NCBI GenBank assembly: GCA_963704975.1
Contig: CAVPIK010000022.1
Location: 18,456 to 82,455, forward strand
Reading direction: 5' to 3'
Length of the DNA stretch: 64,000 bases
Source of the DNA: JAGNDO01 sp963704975
GTDB taxonomy: Bacteria; Chloroflexota; Anaerolineae; Caldilineales; Caldilineaceae
Position 1 is the first letter of the stretch. Each line of letters starts with the position of its first letter. This document shows positions 1-12,205 of this stretch, one piece after another. Under the pieces are notes generated by a model that did not search any database, was not told the DNA's origin, and saw nothing but the letters and a program-made list of their open reading frames with translations. A program made the position numbers and the translations under genes.

Positions 1-577
1 GGGGGCGGGATCGATAAAAAAGCAGCTTTCGCCCCCTACTACCGGGTGGCCAATGGCACCCGGTTTGCTTTTTTGGGGGCCAATATGTATGGGCCGAACT
101 TTGCCTGGGCCACGGACAGCCATCCGGGCAGCGCGGAGTATGATCTGGGCATTCTGTCGGCCACCATCCGCAGCATCAAGGAGAAGAATCTGGCCGATGT
201 GGTGCTGGTGGAGTTGCAGTGGCAGGAGAGCTACGATGTGTCGCCCCTGGTGGATCAGCGGGACAACTTCCTGGCCCTGAGCCGGGCCGGCGCGGACATT
301 GTGACCGGGGTGCAGAGCCATGTGCCCCAGGCCTTCGAGTTCGAGGATGGGCGGCTGATCGCCTATGGCCTGGGCAATCTCTTCTTCGACCAGATGTGGA
401 CCAACGCCACCCGGGAAGGCATGATCCTCAAGCACACCTTTTACGAGCGGGCGGCACCTGAGCACCCAGATCCTGACCACCCTGCTCTATGAACACGGAC
501 AGCCCCGCTGGTCCACCCCGGCGCAGCGGGCATCCATGCTGGACCGGGTCTTCGGGGCCAGCTATTGGGCAGACTGA
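1..577 (+). CDS. CapA/PgsA-like poly-gamma-glutamate-type metallophosphatase, C-terminal part, frameshifted
   Basis: The reading frame is open from the window edge, so the 5' end is missing. The visible part (LADVVLVELQWQESYDVSPL, GADIVTGVQSHVPQAFEF, GLGNLFFDQM) matches the end of the CapA family, calcineurin-like proteins linked to poly-gamma-glutamate export and cell-envelope work; the GxxSHVxQ and GNLxF blocks are typical. The first frame stops at 492, but a shift near 450-460 restores a natural ending (HLSTQILTTLLYEHGQPRW to ASYWAD) with a stop at 575-577. Family assignment is fairly sure. The break is probably an indel error because both sides read well. The true function of CapA-like proteins outside capsule loci is uncertain. 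Confidence 0.7.
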
Positions 578-582
578 GCCTG

Positions 583-680
583 CTCGTTCCCACGCTCCGC
601 GTGGGAACGCTCAACCGGCGCTCTGCGCCGAGGGGACGCAGAGCGTCCGTGAACATTCCCACGCGGAGCGTGGGAACGAG
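583..680. repeat. Large imperfect inverted repeat, MITE/REP-like
   Basis: The arms CTCGTTCCCACGCTCCGCGT and its near-complement ending GGGAACGAG bracket a smaller hairpin (GGACGCAGAGCGTCC). Each arm is itself self-complementary. It lies between two genes on the same strand and looks like a dispersed non-coding repeat unit; no transposase is present. Confidence 0.6.
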
Positions 681-704
681 ATAACATTGATTGAGGCGGC
701 AGAG

Positions 705-2094
705 ATGGGGCGGCAAAGGGAGATCACCTATTATCGGGAGGGCGGGGATACCTCCAGCGGGGCCACGGTGCTTGCCGCGGCCGCGGCCTTGCGGGGGGAG
801 AACTTTCCACCCCCTGCCCCATCTGCGGCGGATGGCGTGGGCCGTGCGGCTGGCCCACCAGTTCCCGGAGTCGTGGATCAAGCCGGGGGGTGAGTTGGGC
901 CAGCGGGCGGTCGGGGCTGGATCCCCGCCGGGCCAAGACGTTGTACGCCGACCATTTGGCGGCGTGGAATGTGGCCCAATATGACTTTCTGCCCAAAGAT
1001 CGCCAATTCGAGACCATCATTTTGGGCGCACCCTCCGGGGCCGCTGCCCATCTGAGCGCCGTCTTGGGTGTGCCTTTCCTCAGCCACACCTTCCTGGCCA
1101 GCTTCCGCAGCCCCGGCGACCCGGACGACATCTTCAACTATCAGCGCCGAGGCCAAGAATCTGGCCGCCCCCATCCTCGAAAACAACCCCAACCTGCATG
1201 TGGTCAACCACTATGACCCGGTCCACGACCGCTTTTTGGTGGGCCAGGTCAACCACATCCGCATGAAGTTGCTGGGCATCCCCCACAGCTATATCGACTT
1301 TATCCAGCGCCGGCTGCTGCCCGGCGGCACGCTGATCTTGCTCAACAACACCCAAACTTGGGGCCAATACACGGTGGGGGATCGCCACACCTTTCAGGTC
1401 GGCGGCCTGGGCGGGCTGAAGGACCACGACTATCTGCATGGCCGGGTCTTTCTCAACGCCTGGCTGGAGGAGATGGGCAGCAAGCATCGGGGCGGCTGGC
1501 GCTTGCCCAAGGTGTGGAACAGCCAGAGCGAGAGCGAATGGGGCACCCTGCCCCGCTTCGGCCAGGCGGTGAACGAGTTTGCCCACCACTATGGCATGAA
1601 GGTGCGCTCCATCAACGGCGCGCATGTGCATGATTTTTCCCGGCTGGCCTTCTTCGCCTGGCAGCATCTCTACCGGCGGCTGGGCATCGAACCCCAGGCG
1701 GTGATGGTGGACGGCTTCGCCCAGATCAACGCCACCGCGCCCACCCGGTCGGCCCTGCTGCCCCTGTGGCTGCCCTTCAACTGCACGGACAGCCGGGAAT
1801 TTTTGGCCGAGATGGTGACCCTCTTTCCCGCGCCACCTGCCCATCCTCTTCCAACCCTGGCCCAGCTTCAGCCCCGGCCCGGACATTGCCCAGCGCAAGG
1901 ATTGGGACAAGGCCCTGGTGGGTCGCCAAGGCCAATGGCTGGGCGCAGACCCCCACCACTACCCCGTGGACCTGGCCGCCCTGGTCAACTTCACCCCAGC
2001 CCTGGCGGACTGGGTCAGGGAGAATCCACAACCCATCCCCCGCCATCTGCGTTTGGGTGAGTTGAAGGAAATCTTCAACGCCGGGGTGGGGTGA
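705..2094 (+). CDS. Unrecognised conserved-looking protein, about 460 residues, several frameshifts
   Basis: The chosen start is ATG 705, giving MGRQREITYYREGGDTSSGA. The reading then moves between frames near 800, 900, 1145 and 1830 and ends at TGA 2092-2094 (NPQPIPRHLRLGELKEIFNA). The longest clean stretch, about 1145-1830, contains LLPGGTLILLNNTQTWGQYT and IPHSYIDFIQRRLLPGG, which suggest an alpha/beta fold, and it is rich in Trp and His. I do not recognise the family and see no metal-binding or nucleotide-binding motif I would trust. Coding-like composition continues across each break, so one gene with indels is more likely than several genes. Confidence 0.45.
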
Positions 2095-2118
2095 GCGGGT
2101 GAAGGGGTGAGCGGGTAA
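2093..2118. repeat. Short octamer run (GGGTGARS)n
   Basis: Three units, GGGTGAGC, GGGTGAAG and GGGTGAGC, begin at the stop codon of the preceding gene. The same word family recurs at 4.5, 11.8 and 22.5 kb. Confidence 0.55.
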
Positions 2119-2222
2119 AACTGCGTCACCGCCATCGTATCCTTTGCCCCGCCCCGCCCGTCTTCATCTCCAACCAACCCATCAACAAATCAACCAATTT
2201 CCCCAAAAAAGGAGCATCCCCA

Positions 2223-4476
2223 GTGAACCGAATCCTGCGCCTCTTTGTCCCGACCCTGGTCCTGTTGTGGATGGTGTCGGCCTGTGTCAACCCGGTGACG
2301 GGGGAGTGGATGGAGCCGCTCTTTGTCTCCCCCACGCCCACGCCGACGTTCACGGCCACCATCATCCCCACGGTGGCGCCGACGGCGACGCCTCAACCCA
2401 CGGCGACGCTGGAACCCACGGCTGAATCCACCGTCGAACCCACGCCCGAACCCGCGGCAGAATCAGCCCCAGAGGCGGCACCGGATGCGCCCGTGGCGGA
2501 TGCAGAAATCGCCACCGACAGCCCCTTCGCCGACTTCATCGTGCGGGAGGCCAGCTTCAGCGTGGACGAGTTGGGGGTAGAGGTGCTGCGCCCCGGCCCG
2601 GATTGGGTCTTTGTGGATGCCAAGGCCATGCAGCTAAATTTTGGCGGCATGGTGCCGTCGGTCATGCTCTATCAACCCCCGGCAGCGGGGGCGAATGTAC
2701 TGGACGATCCGGGGCGTTTCCTGACCGTGGCCACCCTTGATGTGCCGACGATCTCCCTTCGTGCCCTGGCCCGCATCATGGCCGTCAACCCCGAAGCCGG
2801 GCTGGAGATGTTGTCCGCCGAGATGGGGGAGATTGGCAAGGAGGCCGAGTTGGCCAAGGTCGGCCCCTACAACGCCTTGAAAGTGGGAACACCGGCCCTC
2901 TTGGGCGACACCAACTATCTGTGGATCGTGGTGCGTCCCGGCGCGGTGATCTATCTGCTGGCCGAAGGCTTCGCCGATCCCGCGCAGCCCACAGCCTTGG
3001 TGGCCGAGAATCTCACCTTCCTGCCCCTGGCCAGCGAGGATGCGATGGGTGTGACCCTGCTCCCCAAGCCCGACGAGGCGGGCATCAGCGCCGACGAACA
3101 GCGGCAACGGTTGGTGGCCATCGCCCAGCAGGTGCGGGAGTTGGCGAGCTTGGACGAGGTCGACTTTACCTTTATGAACGAGGCTGATCTGCGCACGGTG
3201 CTGGAAGGCGACGAGCCGCCCACTGCTGAGGAATCACGCCAAAGCTATGGCGAGGAGCGCATGTTGAAGCTCCTGGGGCTGATCCCCACGGACACGGATC
3301 TCATGGGCATGGTGCTGGATCTCTACCAATCGGAGATTGCCGGGTATTATGACGATGAAACAAAGGACTTTGTGCTGATCCAGCCGGATGCGGGGGCGGG
3401 CGGAGAAGGGGCGGATGGAGCGGGGGCAGGCAGAGCGGAAACGGTCGTGGCCGAGGCGGGGCTGGACCTGATGGCCCAGATCACCTTTGTGCATGAATTT
3501 GTGCACGCCTTGCAGGATCAGCACCTTGATCTGACCCGGTTTGGCGACCCAAAACAAGGCAGATGGGGCGGAAGCCGACACCCCCAAACCGACCGACGAC
3601 GCGCAGATGGCCGTCAAAGCCCTGATCGAGGGGGATGCCCAATTCGCCACCAGCCTCTACATCATCGACTACGTGGATCTGGTCGAACTCTACCGCCTCT
3701 CCAAAGATCTGACCGGCACGGGCGATTCGGCAGAGATCGGCGCGGACACGCCCATCTCCGGCACGGCGGCCTCGGACGTCGCGCCCTTGGATGTGGAACG
3801 AGAGGTGGGCATGGAGGGCGAGATCGACACCGCCCTGCTGGAGGCCGCCCCCAACTTCGTGCGGGAATCTATGATCTTCCCCTACATTTCCGGCGAGCAG
3901 TTCGTTTTGGCGATTTATGACAAGCTGGGTTGGGAGGGGGTCAACCAGGTGTGGGAAAGTCTGCCCGCCTCCACGGAGCAAATCCTGCACCCGGATCTCT
4001 ATCCCGACGATCTGCCCACCCCGGTGGATCTGCCCCAAGATCTGGCGGAGCAGATCAGCGCATCCACCGGACAGCCGTGGGAAGAATATGTGCGCAACGT
4101 GTGGGGCGAGTTCCAACTGCGGCTGATGTTGGCCGAGCATTTGGACAAAAACGCCGCCGCCACAGGGGCCGACGGCTGGGATGGGGATCAGTTCGCCTAT
4201 CTTTCCGACGGCACACAGGAGATGGTGGTGATGTCCATTGTGTGGGACAGCGTCGGCGAGTCTCGGGCGGGCCGCACGGCCCTGCGCACCTGGCTCAACG
4301 ACAGCGGCTTTGGCAGCAGCGGCCTGCGCCGCTTTGTGGACGAAGAGGCCGACCCCGACGCCAACAAACCCATGCGCTACGCCTTCCTCACCGGCCAAGA
4401 CGACTGGCTCTACTTCATCCTCGCCACAGACAGCGTCAGCATGGACGCCGCGGTCTCCGCGCTGGGATGGGAGTGA
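2223..4476 (+). CDS. Exported lipoprotein with HExxH zinc-protease-like motif, frameshifted
   Basis: The N-terminus MNRILRLFVPTLVLLWMVSAC is a lipoprotein signal with cysteine at the lipobox. It is followed by a Pro/Thr/Glu-rich linker (about residues 36-95). A folded region follows, and then ITFVHEFVHALQDQHLD, whose HEFVH (residues 424-428) fits a zinc-peptidase active site; the downstream glutamate ligand is not certain. The first frame loses sense at about 3540 (poly-A run); the second frame reads on at once (NKADGAEADTPKPTDDAQMA) to TGA 4474-4476, for a total near 750 residues. The C-terminal half has Trp-rich helices (GWEGVNQVWESLP) and no further motif I know. Probable role: a lipid-anchored outer-surface protease of unknown substrate. 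Confidence 0.65.
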
Positions 4477-4481
4477 AAATG

Positions 4482-4566
4482 AGGGGGTGAAGGGGTGAGC
4501 GGGTGAAAGGGTGATCTTCTCTGGAAAGTGATTCACCTCTCCCCCTCACCCCTTCACCCCTTCAGT
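4482..4566. repeat. Octamer-repeat hairpin between convergent genes
   Basis: The left arm is repeats of GGGTGAAG-type octamers and the right arm is their complement (CACCCCTT type), separated by a short spacer. It sits between two genes facing each other and could terminate transcription both ways, though it lacks a T-run. The right arm supplies the likely stop of the neighbouring tlyA. Confidence 0.6.
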
Positions 4567-5394
4567 CCTTGCGCGGCGATCATGACTAGACGAACCGCCT
4601 CGTCCACGTCGATCAGCCCCCAGCTCCGTCCTTGCGCAGCCAGATCAGGAATTCGATGTTGCCGGCGGGGCCGGGGGCGGGGGAGACGGTGAGGCCGGCC
4701 ACGGAGAGGCCCAGTTCTTGGGCCAGGTCCGCGGTTTCGTGGATCACCCGGGCGTGGGTGTGGACATCCCGCACCACGCCGCCTTTGCCCACATCCGAGC
4801 GCCCGGCCTCAAATTGGGGCTTGATCAGGGCGATGACTTGGCCGGTCGGTTTGAGCAAATTGAGGGTGGGCGGCAGGACCAGGCGCAGGCTGATAAAGCT
4901 GGCGTCGATCACGGCCAGATCCGCCAACACTGGCGGGGCTGAGGTTCGTCCGGGTGCCGGGCAATCGGTCCAAATAGCGGATGTTCGTGCGCTCCACCAC
5001 CACCACCCGGTCATCCGAGCGCAGTTTCCAGGCCAGTTGACCGTAGCCCACATCCACGGCGTAGACCTGGGCCGCGCCCCGTTGCAACAGACAATCCGTG
5101 AAGCCGCCGGTGCTGGCCCCCACGTCCACGGCCACGAGATTGGTCACATCCAAGGCAAAATCCTCCAGGGCCGCCTCCAACTTCAATCCGCCCCGGCTGA
5201 CAAACTTCAACCCCATGCGCACCCGAATCGTGCCCTCCACCGAGACCTTTGGTGCCCGGCTTGTCCACCACCACCTCATCCACCAACACCTCCCCGGCCA
5301 TGATCAGCCGTCGCCCCTGCTCGCGGCTTTCCACCAGATCCTGCTCAACCAAGAGCAGATCCAGGCGTTGTTTTTTGGGGCGAGGGGTGGGCAT
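4554..5394 (-). CDS. tlyA: TlyA-family rRNA 2'-O-methyltransferase, frameshifted
   Basis: The N-terminal S4 RNA-binding domain starts MPTPRPKKQRLDLLLVEQDL and continues SREQGRRLIMAGEVLVDE. After a shift near 5250 the FtsJ-like methyltransferase domain follows: FVSRGGLKLEAAL, the SAM loop VAVDVGASTGGFTDCLLQRG, and AVDVGYGQLAWKLR. After a shift near 4940 comes LAVIDASFISLRLVLPP, IKPQFEAGR and GNIEFLIWLRKDG. The direct frame stops at 4613; a G-run at about 4617 suggests the protein really continues (LIDVDEAVRLVMIAAQGLKG) to TGA at 4554-4556. Order, spacing and motifs are those of TlyA, which methylates ribosomal RNA 2'-hydroxyls. The breaks lie in conserved blocks of a usually intact gene, so sequencing indels are likely. 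Confidence 0.85.
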
Positions 5395-5426
5395 GGGTGG
5401 GCCTTTCAGTGGGCAAAAGTGGAAAT

Positions 5427-5520
5427 TGAAATTTGAAATTTGAAAATGGAGAAGTTTTAATTGTGTGGATCGGCCATACCCGACACTAAAACTTCTCCAT
5501 TTTCAAATCTCAATTCTGAA
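5427..5520. repeat. Heptamer-armed hairpin with a conserved core (copy 1)
   Basis: The left arm carries TTTGAAA heptamers and the right arm the matching CAAATCT/CAATTCT words. The inner core is GGAGAAGTTTTAA, a spacer, then TTAAAAC-type sequence and TTCTCC. The same core with other spacer bases recurs at 40617-40675. It occupies the space between the divergent starts of tlyA and the UbiA gene. Confidence 0.65.
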
Positions 5521-5597
5521 TTAGAATCCGAGCATAGGCCAATCGATGGGTTTGGGCAAATTTGGGCATTTCTTGGTATCCTTTGAAGCCCCTGGTT

Positions 5598-5626
5598 TTG
5601 ACGCTTCTTCGGGCATACAGTAAGAT
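5598..5626 (+). promoter_or_regulatory. Sigma-70-type promoter for the UbiA gene
   Basis: TTGACG (5598-5603), a 17-base spacer and TAAGAT (5621-5626). Predicted start of transcription is near 5633, giving a leader of about 80 bases that holds a perfect 9-bp hairpin (GTTCGCACC/GGTGCGAAC, 5655-5676). Confidence 0.5.
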
Positions 5627-5711
5627 GGACTGCGCTGTGGGGCGCAGAGCGCCCGTTCGCACCAGGGGGTGCGAACTCCTCCGCCCAACTTATTTTGGAA
5701 AACAGATTATC

Positions 5712-6629
5712 ATGCCAACAAGTACCGCAACACCCTCCCCCAGCCTGACCACCAACCTGCGGGGCGTGGTCAAGACCATGCGCATCAAGCAGTGGAGCAA
5801 GAATGTCTTTGTCTTTGCCGCCCTGGTCTTTGATGGCAAGCTCTTTGTGCCGGATCTCTTTCTGCGCACCCTGGCCGCCTTTGGCCTCTTCTGCATGGCC
5901 GCCAGCGCCGTCTATCTGCTCAACGACCTGGTGGACATCGAAAAGGACCGCCAGCACCCCAAGAAGCGCTTTCGCCCCCTGGCCGCAGGGACCCTATCCC
6001 CCACCTTCGCCGCCGTGGCCGCCGGGATCTTCGGCCTTCTCAGCCTGCTCGGCGGCTTTGCCCTGGCCCCGTGGATGGGCGGCATCCTGCTGATCTATCT
6101 GGCCCAAAACCTGCTCTACAGCTATTGGCTCAAGCATGTGGTGATCATCGACGCCATGGTCGTCTCCCTGGGCTTTCTGCTCCGGGTGATCGCCGGGGTC
6201 GTCGTGGTCCATGTGACCAACTTCAGCCCCTGGCTCTACGTGTGCAGCGCCCTGCTCACCCTCTTCATCAGCTTTGGCAAACGCCGCCACGAACTGGTTC
6301 TGCTGGACGGCAACGCCACCAGCCACCGGGCCATCCTCCAGGAGTACAACCTGCCCTTTCTCGACCAGATCATCACCCTGATCACCACCAGCATGCTCCT
6401 GGCCTACACCCTCTACACCTTCGAGGCCAAGACCGCCCTGGCCAGCAGCCAGCGCATGTTGCTCACCGTCCCCTTCGTCTTCTACTTCGTCCTGCGCTAT
6501 CTGTACCTGATTCATGTTAAAAAATTAGGGGGCGCGCCGGAAGAGCTTCTTTTCGAGGACAAACCTCTTCTCGCCGGGGTGGTCCTTTGGGGCGCGGCGG
6601 CCATTGCTGTGATCTATTGGCCGGTGTAA
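5712..6629 (+). CDS. UbiA-family prenyltransferase, decaprenyl-phosphate phosphoribosyltransferase-like
   Basis: The protein of about 305 residues opens MPTSTATPSPSL and then MRIKQWSKNVFVFAALVFDG, a block typical of the DPPR-synthase branch (mycobacterial Rv3806c type). The UbiA active-site motif is NDLVDIEKDRQHPKKRFRPL (NDxxDxxxD). About eight or nine membrane helices follow, with a second acidic loop around KRRHELVLLDG. In this branch the enzyme moves phosphoribose onto a polyprenyl phosphate, the first step to arabinose donors for envelope glycans. ATG 5712 was chosen over an upstream in-frame ATG at 5562 because conserved sequence starts soon after it and the promoter lies between. The GT-C-like protein at 16.4 kb could use a lipid-linked sugar, but no link is shown. 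Confidence 0.8.
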   Translation: MPTSTATPSPSLTTNLRGVVKTMRIKQWSKNVFVFAALVFDGKLFVPDLFLRTLAAFGLFCMAASAVYLLNDLVDIEKDRQHPKKRFRPLAAGTLSPTFAAVAAGIFGLLSLLGGFALAPWMGGILLIYLAQNLLYSYWLKHVVIIDAMVVSLGFLLRVIAGVVVVHVTNFSPWLYVCSALLTLFISFGKRRHELVLLDGNATSHRAILQEYNLPFLDQIITLITTSMLLAYTLYTFEAKTALASSQRMLLTVPFVFYFVLRYLYLIHVKKLGGAPEELLFEDKPLLAGVVLWGAAAIAVIYWPV

Positions 6630-6635
6630 AAAGCA

Positions 6636-6760
6636 GGACTGAGGTAGGGAAGGACTGAGGACTGAGTAAAAAGCGGGGTGCATGGGACGATAATCGTCCC
6701 ATGCACCCCGCTATTGATCTCAGTCCTCAGTCCTCAGCCCTTTTTCCCTCAGTCCTTCTG
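6636..6760. repeat. Heptamer-armed hairpin with a 19-bp perfect core palindrome
   Basis: The arms are GGACTGA heptamers on the left and CTCAGTC heptamers on the right. The core (6673-6711) is a perfect 19-bp inverted repeat with one central base. It lies between convergent genes (UbiA and PHP-AlbA) and may act as a two-way terminator. Confidence 0.7.
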
Positions 6761-6762
6761 TT

Positions 6763-8715
6763 CTACTCCTGCACAAACTGGGCCCACGCCCCTTCCATGC
6801 CGTCATCGGTGACGCCGTAGAAGACGCGGACTTGGCCGTTCTCCCGCAGGGCCAGGTCATAGCGGATCTTGCCAGCCCGCTTGCTGGCCACGATCATCCC
6901 GGTGTCGCCCTTCCACTCCACTTTGGCCTTGGCCACGGGGTGATCCTCGTACTGGGAAATGGCATATTCCCACAGCCGACGGGCGCTCTTGCGGGTGACA
7001 TTTTTCACCACCCGGCCATTGCGCAAGTCCTGAATGCCGTAATAGTTGACGCCCTTGCGGTCCGCCACCTCCACAATCTCCACCCCGATCTGGGGCAGAT
7101 AGAACGCATCACCAGGGGTGATGGTGTGGGGCGAGGCATCGCCCGCATCCGACGCCTTGGCAGACGCTTGGACCGGGGAGGATGTCTCCTTGGGGCTCTC
7201 GCTCTCGGATTGGGGCTTGCTCTCGTCCTTGCCGGAGCGTTTGCGGCGGGAGGGGCGGCGCTTCTTGCTGGCGGCGCTCTCCTTGGCATCCTTGCTCTCG
7301 CTGGGCTTTGCGCTTTGGGTCGATCCGGAGCTCGGCGCGGCCTTGGGGGAGAATTCCGGGTCCCCGGCCAGGGTCTCCATGACCAAAGCCACAATCTCGT
7401 CGCGCACGGCCAGGTTGGTGTCCCCATCGTCCCGCACATAGAACTTGGAGCCGTCCAGGCAATAGGGCCGCTCATCTCCCCGAGGCACGGAGACCCGCAA
7501 CAAATTGACCCCGTGGCTCTTCAGCCCCTCGATCTTGACATCCAAGGGCGGTGTGAGCCGCTCTTCCATGGCATCCTGCACCTCTTGCAGAACCAGGCTG
7601 GGCTTGGGCAGCCCCTTGGGCGTGCCCTTGCGGGCGCTGGCCCCCAGATAGATGGTGCCGCCGCTGGTGTTGGCAAAGGCGCACACATCGGCCAAGATGG
7701 CCATGATGCGTCCCCCCCGCTGGCTGGTGGATTCGTGGAAGCTCTGGACCAGGGTGTTGCCCTCTTTCCAGGCGTTCTCCAACTCGTCCACCACCTCTTC
7801 CTTGCGCTGCAAGGGCCGCACCCGATCAAACTGGTTGCTCTCGAAGACCGCTTCCAGTTCCTCATAGGTCGGCTCGGCCAACAACGCCTCGGTCACCCGG
7901 TCGCCGATGCCCAGTCGTTTGGGATTCTTGGGGTCAAAGATGATGCGGTGGGCGTCACTGCCTTGGATGCAGTGCATCTTGCGGGGATATTCGGGCTTGC
8001 TGCCGTTGAAAAAGCGGCGGGTGGCCCGATAGCTGCGGCTCTCCAGATCTGTCACCTCGATGGCAATCAGATGTTCGTCCTGGGTATAGGAGATCTTGGT
8101 TTGCCCGCCAAAGGGGAAGTTGCGCATGGCCACGCCGTGGGTGCTGTTGGCATGGGCGGCAATCGCCATCCCCCCCGCCTCGCTGATGGTGCGATACGCG
8201 GTGATCACATCCGCGGACGAGCCGGTCTCCGTGCTGCCAGCGTCCAATTTTTCGGCAGGCACATTCAGGGAGAGCAGGATATGTTCGAGTTGACGAACAG
8301 AGGTTTCCGGCGGGAAGATGCCCAAAATGTGGAAGCCGAAGGTGGCGGTAAATTCAAAGCCCGGCAGGACCAAGATCTTGTCGGCCAGTCTGCGCCACTC
8401 GGCCAATTGGGTGCGCTCGCTGTCGGTCAAGCGTTTCTGCTCTTCCAACCGAGCCAGCCATTCGATCTCTCGGCGCATGGCCCCTACGCCCGCCACGGTG
8501 TTGTGGTCGGTGATGGCCACAATGTCCAATCCCTTGGCATCTGCTGCTTGCAGCCACTCCAAATAGGTCGCCTTGGGCTGCTCATAATCGCCGGATGCGG
8601 GGGTGTGAAGATGGAGATCCATCTTGTACCAATTGCGTTTTCCTGTGCTGCTGGCGCCATTTGTGGGGCTGGCGCTGCTCGCGGTTCCTCTATTCGATTT
8701 TCGTCGGTTAGTCAC
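6763..8715 (-). CDS. PHP phosphoesterase domain fused to an AlbA_2/Schlafen-type domain
   Basis: A complete gene of 650 residues. The N-terminal PHP domain (about residues 28-300) shows its metal motifs in order: MDLHLHTPAS, AITDHNTV, PGFEFTA, IAAHANSTHG and GSDAHRI. An AlbA_2 (Schlafen-like, once called divergent AAA-4) domain follows at about 310-450, with ESTSQRGGRIMAILADVCAF, NTSGGTIYLGA and the FYVRDDGDT block. A charged low-complexity linker (about 460-530) and a C-terminal domain of about 110 residues (DAFYLPQIGVEIVEV to WAQFVQE) complete it. PHP domains are metal-dependent phosphoesterases, often on nucleic acids; AlbA_2 domains bind or cleave nucleic acid in some families. A combined nucleic-acid role, perhaps defensive, is inference. 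Confidence 0.8.
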   Translation of the reverse strand: MTNRRKSNRGTASSASPTNGASSTGKRNWYKMDLHLHTPASGDYEQPKATYLEWLQAADAKGLDIVAITDHNTVAGVGAMRREIEWLARLEEQKRLTDSERTQLAEWRRLADKILVLPGFEFTATFGFHILGIFPPETSVRQLEHILLSLNVPAEKLDAGSTETGSSADVITAYRTISEAGGMAIAAHANSTHGVAMRNFPFGGQTKISYTQDEHLIAIEVTDLESRSYRATRRFFNGSKPEYPRKMHCIQGSDAHRIIFDPKNPKRLGIGDRVTEALLAEPTYEELEAVFESNQFDRVRPLQRKEEVVDELENAWKEGNTLVQSFHESTSQRGGRIMAILADVCAFANTSGGTIYLGASARKGTPKGLPKPSLVLQEVQDAMEERLTPPLDVKIEGLKSHGVNLLRVSVPRGDERPYCLDGSKFYVRDDGDTNLAVRDEIVALVMETLAGDPEFSPKAAPSSGSTQSAKPSESKDAKESAASKKRRPSRRKRSGKDESKPQSESESPKETSSPVQASAKASDAGDASPHTITPGDAFYLPQIGVEIVEVADRKGVNYYGIQDLRNGRVVKNVTRKSARRLWEYAISQYEDHPVAKAKVEWKGDTGMIVASKRAGKIRYDLALRENGQVRVFYGVTDDGMEGAWAQFVQE

Positions 8716-9014
8716 TAAAATTCACTGTCCTTTCCACGGCACGCCCGGCAAAATCGCTGATCCGCCGGAACTGTGGTGGTAAAATGTAACGGTTGGCCGT
8801 CGTATAAATACGAAAAAAGCCTGAACCGTTACGGTTAAAAAATATGTTGGCAAATTGATGGACGGGTTCGGTTTGCCCAGAAATTGGGGCTTATGGGGTT
8901 CGGTCGCCATCGCAAACATAGGTGCCGAGCGGCACCTACATGGCAGTGTGCCACAGTTGTTGGATTATGTCAAAAGGAGCAAGGAGAAGGGGAGACAGGG
9001 TGAGCGAGTGCCAA
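8716..9014. other. Regulatory gap upstream of the PHP-AlbA gene
   Basis: No gene is seen. The gap holds a 9-bp inverted pair GTAACGGTT (8786-8794) / AACCGTTAC (8824-8832), a short perfect hairpin TAGGTGCC/GGCACCTA (8919-8938) and the start of a heptamer repeat at about 8965. The AT-rich stretch at 8795-8850 is the likely promoter zone of the minus-strand gene, but I cannot pick -35/-10 boxes with confidence. The 9-bp pair could be an operator. Confidence 0.35.
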
Positions 9015-11674
<2,660 letters not shown>

Positions 11675-12205
11675 TCGCTTTCCTGCTTAGTCTTAAAGTT
11701 ACTTTTGGCCGGGTCAATTTCTACGTCCCCCATTCTACCACATCTGGGGAAATTGGTGAGGGATTGTGAGGGGTGAAGGGGTGAAGGGGGAGGGATGAGG
11801 CGGTGAAGCGAGCGGGGGCAGCGTAGGTTGAGTAGCCCGGCTTGACCCAACCACGTTACACGACCCAAAAAGAGAGGGCGTATCGAAACCGAAGCGGCTT
11901 GCACGCCGCATAGCGGGTCAAGCGATGCCGCTCCGGCTTCAATACGCGGCGTACCGAGATAGCGATTGAGTCGGTCAGCTCGGACATTCGGATCGGCGGC
12001 TACTCAACCTGCGCTGTCCCCTTCACCCCCTCACCCCCACCCTCCCCATCTGGTCTATCCGCCGATCCGGGTGTATAATTCTGAGAAAATCTCCTAAAAT
12101 TTTGTCTACATTGCGCCGGGCAACGGGGCTTGGACGCATCACAGAAGACGCCTCTCAGAGTTTTCTCTTTGGCGTCTCCAAAATCCAAAGAACGGAGTGT
12201 GACCC
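11675..12205. other. Intergenic region between divergent lon and fchA, holding a large inverted-repeat element
   Basis: No gene is seen. The gap carries GTGAAGGG-type octamers (from 11767), then GCAGCGTAGGTTGAGTAGCC, about 160 bases of unique sequence, the near-perfect complement GGCTACTCAACCTGCGCTGT (from 12000), and octamers of the opposite sense (to about 12047). This is a 280-bp element with long terminal inverted repeats. A -10 box for fchA follows. Confidence 0.55.
12051..12079 (+). promoter_or_regulatory. Promoter for the fchA-folD pair
   Basis: A perfect -10 TATAAT (12074-12079) with a weak -35 candidate TGGTCT (12051-12056) at 17-base spacing. Predicted leader is about 120 bases. 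Confidence 0.4.

Noticed and set aside
583..680. Transposon end or insertion sequence
   Set aside because: No transposase or target-site duplication is visible; the unit is a compact set of palindromes.
6832..8718. Long open frame on the plus strand opposite the PHP-AlbA gene
   Set aside because: It is the mirror of a GC-rich coding region; its translation is low-complexity Gly/Leu/His-rich without motifs, whereas the minus strand shows clear PHP and AlbA_2 motifs.
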